From Viola odorata (lineage: Eukaryota; Streptophyta; Magnoliopsida; Malpighiales; Violaceae), in the NCBI GenBank assembly GCA_963691705.1, contig OY829543.1, forward strand, positions 52,494,564-52,558,563: a stretch of DNA of 64,000 nucleotides. Direction: 5' to 3'. Position 1 is the stretch's first letter; each line of letters begins with the position of its first letter. The notes beneath the pieces were generated by a model, which was given only the letters and a program-made list of their open reading frames with translations, ran no database searches and was not told the DNA's origin. The translations under genes were made by a program, and so were the position numbers. Positions 42,984 through 54,794 of the stretch are shown here, piece after piece.

Positions 42984-44459
42984 CTATATAAGTGTAAAAT
43001 ATAGATTGATGATGACGGATTAACAATGGGGCAGTTGTCCCCCACTAGAAAAAAAAACGGTACCACCCTAAAAAAATATTAAATGTTAAAAAAAGTTCCT
43101 CTAAAATTATACTATTGATTTTCTGCCTTTTCTTTCTTGAAATAAATCATTGTTGAAACTTTCTAAGAAAAGAAAGTAAAGAGTAGTGATGATGATGATG
43201 CCAATGCCAGACAGGCTGTTAAGTGTTAACCAATCTCAAATAAACTCGTAACTGGACAAACTAGTAGTATGTTTTTACTTTTGGGTTTGGTTTGGCTATT
43301 AGACCGGCTTGTGGTTTTTTATTCATTTGTTGATCCCCTAAATTTACCTTTTTTAAAAATTGGTTTTAGTTTTTCTGCCAACTCCTGCTTGTGTAGCCGC
43401 ACTCTCAATAAAAGAATCAGCTTATCCAAAATTAAAAAAATACAGAATATTATTATAGTAATCGAGACCTGCTTTTAATAATAGTAGGTAGCTTGGGTAC
43501 GCGCGGTAATTTTTTATATAAAATTAAATTGTTTATTTTAAATCTTGTTTATAAATTAATTTTGGTCATTTGAAACAAATAATGTAACTTAATAGGATTT
43601 AAATATTGTTCTAAGGTTTAAGTATACTAATAATTATTATTAATAGATAATATAGCTTAATAGTATTTAAATATTGTTCTAAAGTATTATAGCCAACCAT
43701 ATAATTTGTTAAGTATACTAATAATAATTATTAATTATAAAGTGATTTTACTATTTTTCTTACTTGATTTTTTTGATTAGGAGCTCATACTCATATAATT
43801 CATCAAATTTCTTGTTCTTGAGTCTTGTTCCTTTCCTTGTCCCTTTTTTGCCTTCAACTTCAATATGTTCATCAATGAGTTAAATCTTATATCCCTCATC
43901 GTTTGTGTTTTCTCCTCCTTTTCAATGTCTTCGTCAATGAGTATCGGTGTGGGCAAAATAATTACTTCCTCCCCTTATTTTTTTGTCTCTTTTCTTTTTC
44001 GTCTTGGCTGATTTTTTAGTTTGCTCTTGATCATCTTCTTTGATTTTCTTGATTCGCCTCCCTTTTTTCTTCATCTTGTTGTTCTTGCTTTTATCTTGTT
44101 GTTCTTCATATTTTTTTTCAGTTGCATTATTCATTCGAAGTTTATTTTGCTGGCTTCTTTTCCAAACTACCGATAATAACTCCTCGTTTTTATTATTTTG
44201 TTCTTCAGTTAGTGCCCTCTTTTTAGTTGCATGAACCTCTTCAGTGATAAATATATTCCTTTATCGATCGCTCTCATTTTTTTCAGTGACCTTGACTAAG
44301 AAATTAAATTCCTTATCCTTGCAAGCTATCATTTTTCTATAGTGTGACGACTTCTCTTTTTCTTGTTATATTGAGAATAATATTAGTATTTTTTATATAT
44401 TAAAATTAATTTAGTACCACTATTCCAAAAAAGTACTATATTTTTTCTAAACATTAGCA
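42984..44459. other. AT-rich spacer with a lysine-rich minus-strand frame
   Basis: No recognised gene. At 43934-44234 the minus strand is open and very Lys/Glu-rich (KKKGRRIKKIKEDDQEQTKK). It lies downstream of the Helitron helicase relic and could be part of that element or simple-sequence artefact. Confidence 0.35.
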
Positions 44460-44462
44460 AGC

Positions 44463-45130
44463 AATGCTTTGTATAGATATGTTTTCCCTATTCCTCGTGG
44501 TCCATCAACAAAAAATACCCCACTGGAAATTTGAGTCAACTTTTTCTATAATTGTCTTAAAAGCCTCTTCTTGTTCAGGATTTAATTTTGATTGTGTCTC
44601 TAGATCTTCCAATGTGACTTTAATGGACAATTCATCTACAATCTCCTTTGGCAAAAATTAACATTCTCAATACATGAAAATAATCAGGACACAACGCAGT
44701 TGGTTTAGAACTCTCGCTATATCTTAAAGAATTTGACAAAAAATAGGCTATACGGAAAAAATGGATTTAAAAGATATAAAAGTGAGGATAGTAAATTTTT
44801 CTAAATATAGTTTTTTAGTGACTTAATTTAAAATTTACCTGACAATACACCAAAATAGTAGCGAATAGTCTGCGTAACTCCAATGGCATTTTAAACATAA
44901 CTGCTTCACTTAGACACGCTGATATGCTGTCGTTAAATTCAAAAAGTCCTCTCTTTTGTACTGATTGTTTGAATGTTTTGCATCTAATTTCATTTACCGT
45001 CAATAAATCTTCAAAAGACTTTTGCCCTCTGACATGATTCAATAATAACCTTAAAAAATACTTTTCTCCTTCTTTTGGATTTGCAGTATTTACACGGTCA
45101 ATCACACCCCTCGTTGATTCTCTTATTTTT
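44463..45130 (-). pseudogene. Helitron PIF1-like helicase fragment
   Basis: The upstream exon (44839-45130) reads RVNTANPKEGEKYFLRLLLN, then FEDLLTVNEIRCKTF and LRRLFATILVYCQ. These match the region just before the helicase core in plant Helitron proteins. It stops at a donor, CAG|GTAAAT. Downstream, about 44463-44665 reads KLNPEQEEAFKTIIEKVDSN, GIFFVDGPRGIGKTYLY, the Walker A box, and then a stop. The part in between and everything after Walker A is lost. No Helitron end was found. It would have supplied strand unwinding for rolling-circle transposition. Confidence 0.8.
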
Positions 45131-46051
45131 TATGTTTTTTTTATAGATTGCTAGACAAAATGCACAGGAAATTCCCTGTAGTAAAAATATAAGAAATAAT
45201 TATGTGAAATATATCATATTGGAACATTAATTAATTTACTATATCTACAAATATAAATAAATAAATAAAATATATATACTAATAGTGACATTGGATTGTT
45301 TATTGGACTTATTTTTAAAATTAATTAATACAGTCCCTAATAAAGCAATGTGCAGCCTACAAATAGTATCATCAATTTGACTGATTTTGACAGCTAATTG
45401 GTAAAAGTAAATAAATAATTGAATGGTATAATTGAGAAATTTGAATTATTGTCCACCATCATAAAAGTTTATGTTTCAGTTTTGTTGCCTTAATATAGAT
45501 CAATCTTTGTACAAAACAAATTTTACAATATCATTGAGTCTAGGAAGCATCGTCGCCGTCGACTCCACCACTGCTTGCTTCCTTGTTCGATCTCCGCGCT
45601 TTCCACCACTATAAAAGCCACCAACGGAATCTCCCTTACATCATCCCCTTCTACAAAATAAGTGAATGTATTGTAGGTAGGTTAATTAATTAAAGAAGTG
45701 GTTTAATAAATTTATAAATAGGACTCAAACTAATTAAATATAGGATTCATATAATAAATATATAATCTCAGGCTTACCATCTATAATAATGATGATTCTT
45801 CCTGCTTAAAGCAATATACAAAGAAGTCTTAAAGCAATACAGTGAGGTAAGAAGCACCAAAACAGAGAACGTGCTCTAGATACCCTTGCTTTTCTAATGT
45901 GTTCTCGAAGAGTATGCACAATCGACACCCTTCCCACCCCTCTCTTTGTTTTTGATCTAGGCGACAGTGTTTGAAGTGAAGTAGTAATCTTAAGGTTAGT
46001 TAATTTAATAGTTAGGTTAATTAATTAAATAATTTAATTAATTAAAATATA
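45131..46051. other. Spacer, nothing firm
   Basis: AT-rich with a short GC-richer patch at 45535-45620 (GTCGCCGTCGACTCCACCACTG); no gene recognised. Confidence 0.35.
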
Positions 46052-46287
46052 CTCCCTCCGTCCCATATTAATTGTCCACTTTTACTATTCATGCACGCGT
46101 TTGAGGAGGCCGGATGACGCACTATTTGACCTCAAAAACTTTCAAATTTTTTCTCAAATGTAGGTTAAGGATTAACGTACGTTCGAAAAAAAGTACGAAT
46201 TTTTTTGGAGTCAAATAGTGAGTCATTCGGCTTCCTCGAAATACGTGCACGAACAGTAAAGTGACAGTTAATATGGGACGGAGGGAG
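46052..46287. mobile_element. Stowaway MITE (236 bp)
   Basis: TA-flanked (46050-46051 and 46288-46289). The ends CTCCCTCCGTCCCATATTAA and TTAATATGGGACGGAGGGAG are perfect inverses, so this is the freshest copy here. It lies about 410 bp downstream of the ULTRAPETALA stop. Confidence 0.93.
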
Positions 46288-46700
46288 TATTTACTAAATT
46301 ATTATTTAAAAATTTATTATATCTTTAAATTTTTTAATAATTTAAAGGTATAATAGTAATTTTAAAAAAATAAAATTCTTCATATTTTTTATATAGTATA
46401 GATATAAATAATTTTTTTTAGGACTACTAATTAATGAAATGGAAAAGAGGAAAGGAAAAAAAGACTATAGAAACAGAAGATAAATGAGGGATTAAATAAG
46501 ATAATTTTAAAGTTCTGTACCAGCCAATCAGAAGAATAAATATTAAACTCAGACTGGATTTCAAGTTAAACATAACTTGTCACTGAAAGCTTCTTAGATG
46601 GGTTGATTAAATGGAAGCAATCATGGACTTGTTTGCCATGAAAAAGGAAAATAAAAGAAAGAAGCCCAATTTAGGATTAACTCTGTCCTGAGTCCCCAAC

Positions 46701-49700
46701 TCAAGGTTTTGCATTTGCTGTGAAGTCAGTGCAAGTCTGGCAGCTGCAATCTGAGAAACGACAGATTCCACACCCGAAGCAGACACAGGAAGTGCAGCCC
46801 TTGCAAGATGGAGATCGGGCGCAGCCCCTATATACCCTTCGACTCACCCTTTCTTCATCATCATCACATGTTATCCTGTGACAGAAATCCACTCAAGTGT
46901 TATTCATCGTTAAACTCAGATGAACACGAGAAAACTAGACCCGAAAAATCTCAAATTTGTAATAATCAGAAAGGCAAACTCAATCTCCAGGCAAGCTGTG
47001 CATTTTGAACAATAATAAGCATAGATAGTGCGAACATCTAGTAAGTAGACAAATCCAATATACCTTGTGCTTAAATGAACCGTGTCAATAGCAGTAGAGA
47101 GGAACTATTACTCTGCAATCAAAATTCACTCTAGTTTCTCTTTCATGAATCATGTACTCGGGTGGAAAACAGATGGATAAAATGCTCAAAACACTTAATG
47201 CAAACCAAAAAGAGAGAAACCCTCTCCCTGTAATTCTAGAACTTCAAATAATATAATTCAATTGATCAAAGTCTTCCAGAGGGACTTGAAGGACAATGTT
47301 CAACTTGGTAAGCAAGGAACAAAAACCACTTGACAGATAGAGTGACTACCAAATCTAGAGAAACATCTTCAAGCAGAAGGATTACCAAAAATGAATTATT
47401 CTCACCACAAAAGCGTCAACTTTTCCTTCTTAAAATAAATTATATAGATCATACAAGGTCATGCTTGTCAATTTTGAGGCATTTTAGTAATCTAAACTAC
47501 AACATGTACTTACCTAAGCTTGTCTTATTCCACTAGTCCACAATTTTATAGCCTAGCATTGAGCATGTACTTGTCCAAACTTGAAAGTCCATTATAGAAG
47601 ATTTTACTACAGTTTCCATACTTCTTATTGAAAAAGAATATACGATACAGGATTAGTTTCTGCTCCTCCTACCACTGATGTCCAAAATCCAGCATCAACC
47701 ATAATGCCAATGCCCAAAATCCACTAAACCATGTTCCATAAACTTCATTGAGCAATGTATTATTTCTTGAATTCTAAACTCAGGGAATTAACTTCTGTCA
47801 ATCCAGGCTAGATATCAGTGGAACTATATGCCGTAATGAAACACTTACTGCGTCCTAGCAGAGGAAGTAAAGCTGGCCAGGAACTTTGTGGTTTATTTAA
47901 AAATTCCAAAAGAATCAATCCCCATTAAGAGCCTTACCAAAAGAAAAGGTGAAGAACAGACACAAGTTTCACATAACCAGACTTCTTTCATATAAAAATT
48001 AAACCCAGAAATACAAACATCATCTAGTCCAGTGTATACACATTAAATACAAAGTTAGAACACAGACTCCAATCTCAGAAATTAATCCTCCAGAATGGTA
48101 GATAACATAACCTTTAAAAAATACAAACTTTAACAAAAACAATCCAACAATAATTGAGCAAGTATTCATGTGAGAAGGAAACGTACTTGTCAAATGGCAA
48201 ATCAGCACATTGCCAATTTGGATCAGCCAAAGCATCATGGTAAATGCGACACTCCTCTTTAGTTCGTAATCGAAATCTACGCTCCTTGCTACATTTGCTA
48301 CACTGAACAAACTCGTCATGATGACAAACACGAGCATTATGGGATCTGTGGGAACCATTGACAGTCTTTGATGATTGGTTGTAGTACTTGAGCAACACTG
48401 TCTTTGACAGTGGAACCTTCTCCCCATTAACTATTACCCAAATATTGTTCTTCCATTTTCTAGCTGTCTCTCTCCCAGAATGCTTCTCAAATGCAGCAGG
48501 AGTCATCTTGTCTGGTCATAAAATATTCACCAGCAAATTAGGGAATAAAGCAACTAAAATAATCTGAAAAACAAAAAATAAAAATAAAAACGTAGCTTTG
48601 CATCAAACAAGATATATGGTCACGTGGTAAATACACCAAATGCTCAAACATTTAAGGCACAATAAGAGGTGAGGGCAACAGCAAATCTAAATCTATACAT
48701 TCTCTAGCAAAAGGAAGACAATATAATATAGTGAGTACTACAAAAAATAAAAGTTACAGAAGTATAGAACAATGAGTTCCGAGCTAGGAACAGGAGAAAG
48801 TAGTTTCACTTTTCAGAAATGAAAATTAGCAGGAAGACTACTGTATCTGTTCACCCTGAACAAAAAACTGTACTCAACTGAATAGAATACATGCTTCTTC
48901 TCAGGAACATGGCTTTCTTTTGAAATTGTAGTAGAGCTACCTTTCCCAAGGTAACCTATACTTTGATAGGAACTTAGTTCTACGTAACCTCAAAAACATG
49001 CACACCAAATGAACACAAAGAACACATCCCAACTACAGAATAACTTAGCCCATTACAATGTCAACATGAAGTTTGATTTGGCAGAGTAAAGAACCCTGGC
49101 CTCAAAGGAAGGTTCTCTTTATGAAGTCATCCCTGGATTTTTGTGCTATCAAGAGCAGCAAAAGTAAAGATGAAAGTGTACTTGAGAAAGCACCATGTAG
49201 TACTACTATAAAGGCAGATTGGAGAGTGATGCTAAACGACGCCTTACTCTGCCCCAACAAGAAGAACAGGAATGTGGAATCCAAAACAAAACCTCCAAAT
49301 AAGAAAAGAAATACTAAGGCGTTGAAAGCAACAACAACAACAAAAGCACTACCGTTTTCATCCACAGAAATGTATTAAAACAACAGACAGACCACGGTTC
49401 AATTTGAAAAGAAAAATATGCGAGGTAAACAAGTCCACCACAGTCTCGACAGACAAACTGCATTAGAAAGGCAGGCAATGAGAACTCATTGAGACAAAAT
49501 AACATACAGTTGGAGACCTTAGTAATAACCAAAACTACATATTACAAACAAAGAATAGCTCGCAAAAGATCTCCATCATAACAACAGATAGTGACACCCA
49601 TCAACGTCAACATGCATAAAATTAAAAACTTTTCGTTACATATAGACAACAAGGACCAAGGCTTCAGAAACACGAAAAAGATAAACAAGCAAAGAACCTT

Positions 49701-49908
49701 CATTGCAACCAGGTGTGCATTCACAGATAATATCAAGGTCACCATTGACAAAAACCCTAAGCCTGCCAACAGCATCACCATATCTATGGCTGGTACAACC
49801 ACACGTTACTTCAATATAATCTCCACCTCTCTTCACCCCACTCATCTCCCTCAACTCCTCCTCGCTAAAAACCAAAACCATGTCTCTCTCGACCACCCCG
49901 TTAGCCAT
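46701..49908 (-). CDS. ULT1: ULTRAPETALA family regulator
   Basis: Three exons on the minus strand, 49908-49698, 48511-48187 and 46875-46701, give 236 residues, about the length of Arabidopsis ULT1. Junctions: AAG|GTTCTT, GACCAG|ACAAG, GACAA|GTACGT and CACAG|GATAA. All keep frame. ULT proteins are nuclear SAND-domain factors of the trithorax group that limit shoot and floral meristem size and counter Polycomb repression. The SAND-like part spans residues about 20-110 (YIEVTCGCTSHRYGDAVGRL, TPAAFEKHSGRETARKWKNN). The C-terminal Cys-rich B-box-like region is intact (SPSCKGCTSCVCFGCGICRF, SCQTCTDFTANAKP). ULT1 versus ULT2 is not distinguished by eye. Confidence 0.95.
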
Positions 49909-50565
49909 TTATCTATGTAGGTATTGATTGATATCAAAACAGGAAGAGAAGAGGAGAGAAGAAGACAACCCAGAAGCCAAAATGAGATCTTTAGGCAGGA
50001 AACACAGGGAATCAAGAAAATATGGGATTTTGGCTTCTGGGTATTGAAGAAGAGGCTTTAAAAAGGAAGGGAGATACGAGAGGGTTTTAAGTTAAGCACG
50101 CATCTCATGGAGATCTGGTGTAGAAAACGTTGAAAGTGTCATTTTATAGATATATACAGAGGAAAAAGAAAAATACTAGTAAATTAAAAAGGAAAAGTCT
50201 TGATTGTGTGTGATATGCACTTAGGTGTGCATTGAGTTGAGAGGAGAGGAGGGAGAGGAGAGGAGTGAGCTGGCCAAAGAGAAAGAGATGTAAAATGTAA
50301 TGTGTAGTGTCGTAGCTGTATAGTGGTAAAAAGGCTTTTTTGTGTGTTATAGGGTACTGTAGATAATACTACTTGCCACATTGTTTGCATGACATGACAC
50401 CAGAAAAAGAGAGGGAAAGACAGACTTTTGGAGAGAGAGAGAGAGGAATGGGCATCTTCTTCTCTTGGGCTCTGGGGAAGAGTGTAGGGAGGGAGGAGGG
50501 AGTGTACTTCCAAATGCAATTTTTGGGGGTGATGTTATTATTGTGTGTGTGTGTGTGTGTGGTAT
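49909..50565. promoter_or_regulatory. ULTRAPETALA upstream region with GA-rich tracts
   Basis: Purine tracts lie at 49940-49965, 50235-50266 (GAGAGGAGAGGAGGGAGAGG) and 50430-50447 (GAGAGAGAGAGAGG). In the gene's direction these are CT-rich. A (TG)n microsatellite is at 50541-50562. GA repeats are common binding sites of plant BPC proteins, which recruit chromatin regulators. A regulatory role here is inferred, not shown. Confidence 0.4.
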
Positions 50566-53419
50566 TTGTGTGGTTCATGAGGAAGGAAAAAGCCTTATAG
50601 GTTCTTGCTTTGCCTTTTGTTTTACAAGCAATTACTACTTGTGTTGGGAAAGTGTTATAGTCTTTCAATTTGGTTTCTTTTACCAAAAAAATACTTGGTG
50701 ATTGTTTTGTCTTAGTGGAGTTGGCACTATTCCCACAGATGTCATCTTCTTTATTTATTTATTTAAAATTTAAGAATTTTTGGTCCTCTACTTCATAACT
50801 AAATAAATCCGTCTACATCGACCCTATTCGTATAAAACCGGCTCTATATTTATTGAACGAGGGTAGGGTTAATATGCGGTTAGAAAAATCATTTTTGTTG
50901 ATTCAATTTGTTTCTAATAATCCCCTCCAAAGTTGGCTTCGGACAAGGGTCTCGGGTAGAAGTCAGCTTTTATGCTTCAATAATATATTACATTTAGCAA
51001 AATCGACTGGCACTAGTAAATATAGATATGGAAGGAAAAAAAGTATAAAAAATTACAGTTGAGAAAACTTTCTTTCCCGTTCAATGACAATGAGCCAAAA
51101 ATTGTTTAAGGCTTGCATGTTCTCGCCCATGTTCATTGAGAGAGAAACCAGGAATAAAACGAAAATTAGATGGCGTCGTTTCCCCCTCATTTTCTAAAAG
51201 GATAAAATTTTAATTATATTTAAAATATCATTATTTGTTAGCGGTTAGTTTCGTGGAGTATGACATTATTATTTTTTTAGAGTAATTAAGTACAAAATAT
51301 CAATTAATCTCTTCGAAATTTTAAACTAGACGTTTAATTGGAAAATAAATTTTTAGCCAAATATGATATCCTTTCAAAAGAAGAGAGAGTAATATATATT
51401 TACTTTTGTAAATAAATATATGATACGGGCGGGTCTATATAGGCACAAGTCTAAACTTTCAAGACTCGGACCCTACCCTCTAATCTTAACAAGTTGTGCT
51501 TCTAATTTAGAAGCCCCCAAACCCTGACCTTTTAGTGCAAGTCCGAGTAAATTTAATGAGCGACCCGTCCGTTAAGCAGGTCTACTCACCAAATATCTCT
51601 CGGGTAAAAACCAAATGAAGCATCAACCTAACTCAACAAAAACTTCAATGTTTTGTGTTTGATCGCGTTCAATCGGATCAAATTAGAATCACAAATCTGA
51701 AAACTGTATCACTTCAATCCCAGATAGGTTGCAGATGACAGTAGAACCAAAACATATAACTCAATTCCACCTAATTATACAGTACACTCGGTAGTTACAC
51801 GTGGACAAATCATTTTGAGGTTTATCGTATCACTATGTAGGTTTATAGTATTTTCAAAATACACAATTTTAAAACTATTTAACCACCAACTCTGACATGT
51901 AATTTTCCTATTGGCTAATGTGAATAAATAAATAGAGTGATATAACACACCGAATGTACTATATAATTACTCATTAGAAACCATATCTTTGCGTCAAACC
52001 TTCTTTTCTTTTCTTTTTTAATCATGCCAACGCACGTAGACAACTGAGTATATTTTTTGAAAGGACAACTGAGTATATTGATTCAAGGAAAATGCTCCTT
52101 ATCGATAAGCGCTACAAATATGGGTCCGATACAAGAGACGAGAAGGAACTTCCTAAACAAATCTGGTCATTTGCTATTCTTTGTTTGGAATAATAAAAAA
52201 AATTATAAACCAAGAAAGGAAGAATAAAGGATCAACCAGTAAACAAACAAACGTTTCTACTCAATTTAGAATCAGTTCACCCATTTCTTACGATTCACAC
52301 AGTTCACTCATTTTTAATCTCAGCTTGCTTGAGCAAATTTTGGAATGAAATTCCAAATAAGGCATTCTTTTCCTTTGAATTACAACATGAGCAGACAAAA
52401 AGATTGATTCACAGGTGTTGTCCATAACAATTCTGGATTTATGTTCTGTCAGCTAGGTTAAAGAGAACAGAGGTGAATGGTAAGACAAACAATAAAAGAT
52501 TATCTTCCTAATCACAACAACTAGACATCAACTTCTGTTCATTCATCACAACTGAAAATCAACAGGATAAATGTTCCATCTGCGCAATGATAGAATGAAC
52601 CCTTACCAAAATCAAAGAAAGAAAACAGTACGAGTACCATACTGGCCACTAGAATGGTAAACTAAGTTTTAGGGAGAGCATGAAACCTTGAACAATCAAA
52701 TATTGTAAACGCGTAGCACATGATGAAGGAACATCAAGCAACTCAGCTATAGAAAGTAGCTAATAAGATGAGGAGAATAGAGAAGAACACTACGAGAACA
52801 TGTACGCAAAGCAACTCAACTCGAAGCCAAGATTGCATGGAAATTAAGCAACTGCTGCAGTGGAACACAAATTTATTGCATTTGAGGTGCAAGTCAAGGT
52901 ACAGACTTACAGACAACTCCATTACTTTCTTCTTTCTTCACCATCATAATCCACTTTCCATTTTACAAATCGATCCAAACAGACTTCAGCTTTATAGTTG
53001 GCCTGCCACAAAAGGTACTTTCTACTGCAGTTTTATTTGCAATGTTCAGTTCTACCTAAAATGGGGAAGCTTGTTTTCAAATCTTAAGACTAGTAATCAT
53101 CAAAGTGTTGATCAACATATGATGAAAAAACAATGGAGATGCATCCATCACATTGCAACCGAATTAACATTACCAGTTAAAAAAAAACACACATAAGCAA
53201 GATAGACATCATCAATTCCAAAATAATGATTAGTTTAGTATACAGTGATTCAACAATAGCTTGCATTGATCTATCTCATCGAATTTGCAAATAAGGAAAG
53301 CTGAAATTTCCAACCCATACCACAAAATTACCAGTATATTATAATCTGCTATCAAAATTGGCAAAACCAGTTTGCCACCTCGAAAACCCTAGAACAAAGG
53401 AAACCCTTATATTCGTGTT
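50566..53419. other. Intergenic region, no gene recognised
   Basis: AT-rich at 50700-52300. From 52320 to 53400 composition is closer to transcribed DNA and may hold 3' UTR of DPH3, but the open frame at 52768-53196 has no protein-like features. No MITE with clear ends was found. Confidence 0.4.
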
Positions 53420-53677
53420 TTAAGCGACAGCAAAGGGCTGCTGCTGCTGTTTTGGAGGGTCGATGTTCTTCTTCTTGGATTTATCGTCAAGGAAATCTTC
53501 AATGTTGTAGATGACGGTGATGTAAAGAGAGCAGCTAGGGCAACGCGCGATTTCCTCGCCGAGGCGGAGATCGTCCTTGGTGATTTGGAAGAGGTCGCCG
53601 CAGGGACAAGGGTATGTGTAGGCTAGTACCTCCTCGTTCCACTCCATGTCCTCAATCTCCACGTCGTCGTACGACAT
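53420..53677 (-). CDS. DPH3: Diphthamide biosynthesis protein 3 (CSL zinc finger)
   Basis: 85 residues in a single exon, the usual DPH3 length. The protein starts MSYDDVEIEDMEW and carries the CSL zinc-finger Cys pairs YPCPCGD and CPSC, with GEEIARCPSCSLYITVIY as the family core. DPH3 donates electrons to the DPH1/DPH2 radical enzyme in the first step of diphthamide synthesis on elongation factor 2, and it also serves tRNA wobble-base modification with Elongator. The Gln-rich tail (KQQQQPFAVA) is not part of the core. It is divergent from the GT14 gene, with about 1.1 kb between the two starts. Confidence 0.95.
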   Translation of the reverse strand: MSYDDVEIEDMEWNEEVLAYTYPCPCGDLFQITKDDLRLGEEIARCPSCSLYITVIYNIEDFLDDKSKKKNIDPPKQQQQPFAVA

Positions 53678-54794
53678 CGTTTGTTATCTCGGTTTGTTTG
53701 TTCTCTTGGCTGAACTCACCTGGTAGTGTAATGTAACGGAGAGAGCCGCCGAGATCTTTGGCCGCGGCGTACGTGACGGTGGATGCGTGAGTGGTGGTAG
53801 CTGTGTTTGGTTGTTCGATTTTAGGGCTACAGAGGTGTGCGTACGCACGACTGGCAAAACGAAAGAAAAAGAGTATAAGAAGCCGAAACGGCGCCGTTTA
53901 AGTTTGAAAGTAAGCAATAAAAAACATTTTATGATTTATGCATCGTATTTATTTATATATATATTGATGATGAGAACGGCCCTACGCGCTCTCTCTCGTC
54001 TGGGAAAGAATAAAATCAGCTGATGATTCTGCTCATCCACCCCAAAGACATCGCGCTCTCTCCCCCTCTATTTTTAATTTTTAAAACAGCTCATTCGATT
54101 GGATCAGTAAGTTTTTCATAAACTGACTACTCGAGTCGTTTTCTTGTTCTTTATTATATAGTAGCTATCTTCTCTGGTGTGTGTTTTAAGTATCTGAAGC
54201 TTACACTCTAAGCATTTCTTCTTGTTCTTATCTTCTCCTTCAGTTGGGTTATTATGTGTTGATTATTAGATCTAATTAGAGGTTAGGTTAGGTGCTTAGT
54301 TAGAGCAGAACCCACTTTCTCATTTATTGAATGTGCCACGGAAATTTAATCTTACAGCTTATTGGCGTTTAAAGTTTCAAGCTTTTAAGCTGAAAGTTAC
54401 ATTTCTATGCTTTTATGACTGCTAAATCTCTTTTCTTTTTGTGATTTCATCTGTTTTTGAGCCCATTCCTTGAAACTGTCGCTCAAAAAAAAGAAAAAGT
54501 ATTGTATCTTTCTGGTTTGCTAGATTGAAGATTTCAGCTCCAAGCCTGTGCTTTTGGTGGGACCTTACTGTTGATATCTATTATGTTTCATTCAAGACTT
54601 TGCACATCCTTGCTTCAAAGTCTTAGCTTGGAATTGGATGTGGTTTTTTTGTGTAAAAAGGAAGATTTGGTCTGTTGCAGCACCTCCTTGCTTCTTCTTA
54701 CTTCCTTCATGGTTACTTGATTGGTGAGTTTAATTTACTTGTCGGCATCCCTGAGTCTTTCTGCTAATTGTCAATTATCTCATACTGGATATTC
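53678..54794. promoter_or_regulatory. Shared upstream region of DPH3 and the GT14 gene
   Basis: The GC-richer part next to DPH3 (53690-53900) contains TACGTGACG and GGCGCCG strings. The rest has pyrimidine-rich stretches typical of a 5' UTR, and a possible 5' UTR intron donor ATCA|GTAAGT near 54107. The exact transcription starts cannot be read. Confidence 0.4.

Noticed and set aside
49073..49378. ORF of 101 residues on the plus strand
   Set aside because: It lies in intron 1 of ULTRAPETALA and has no protein-like pattern.
52768..53196. ORF of 142 residues on the plus strand
   Set aside because: No domain, biased composition, and located where 3' UTR of DPH3 is expected.
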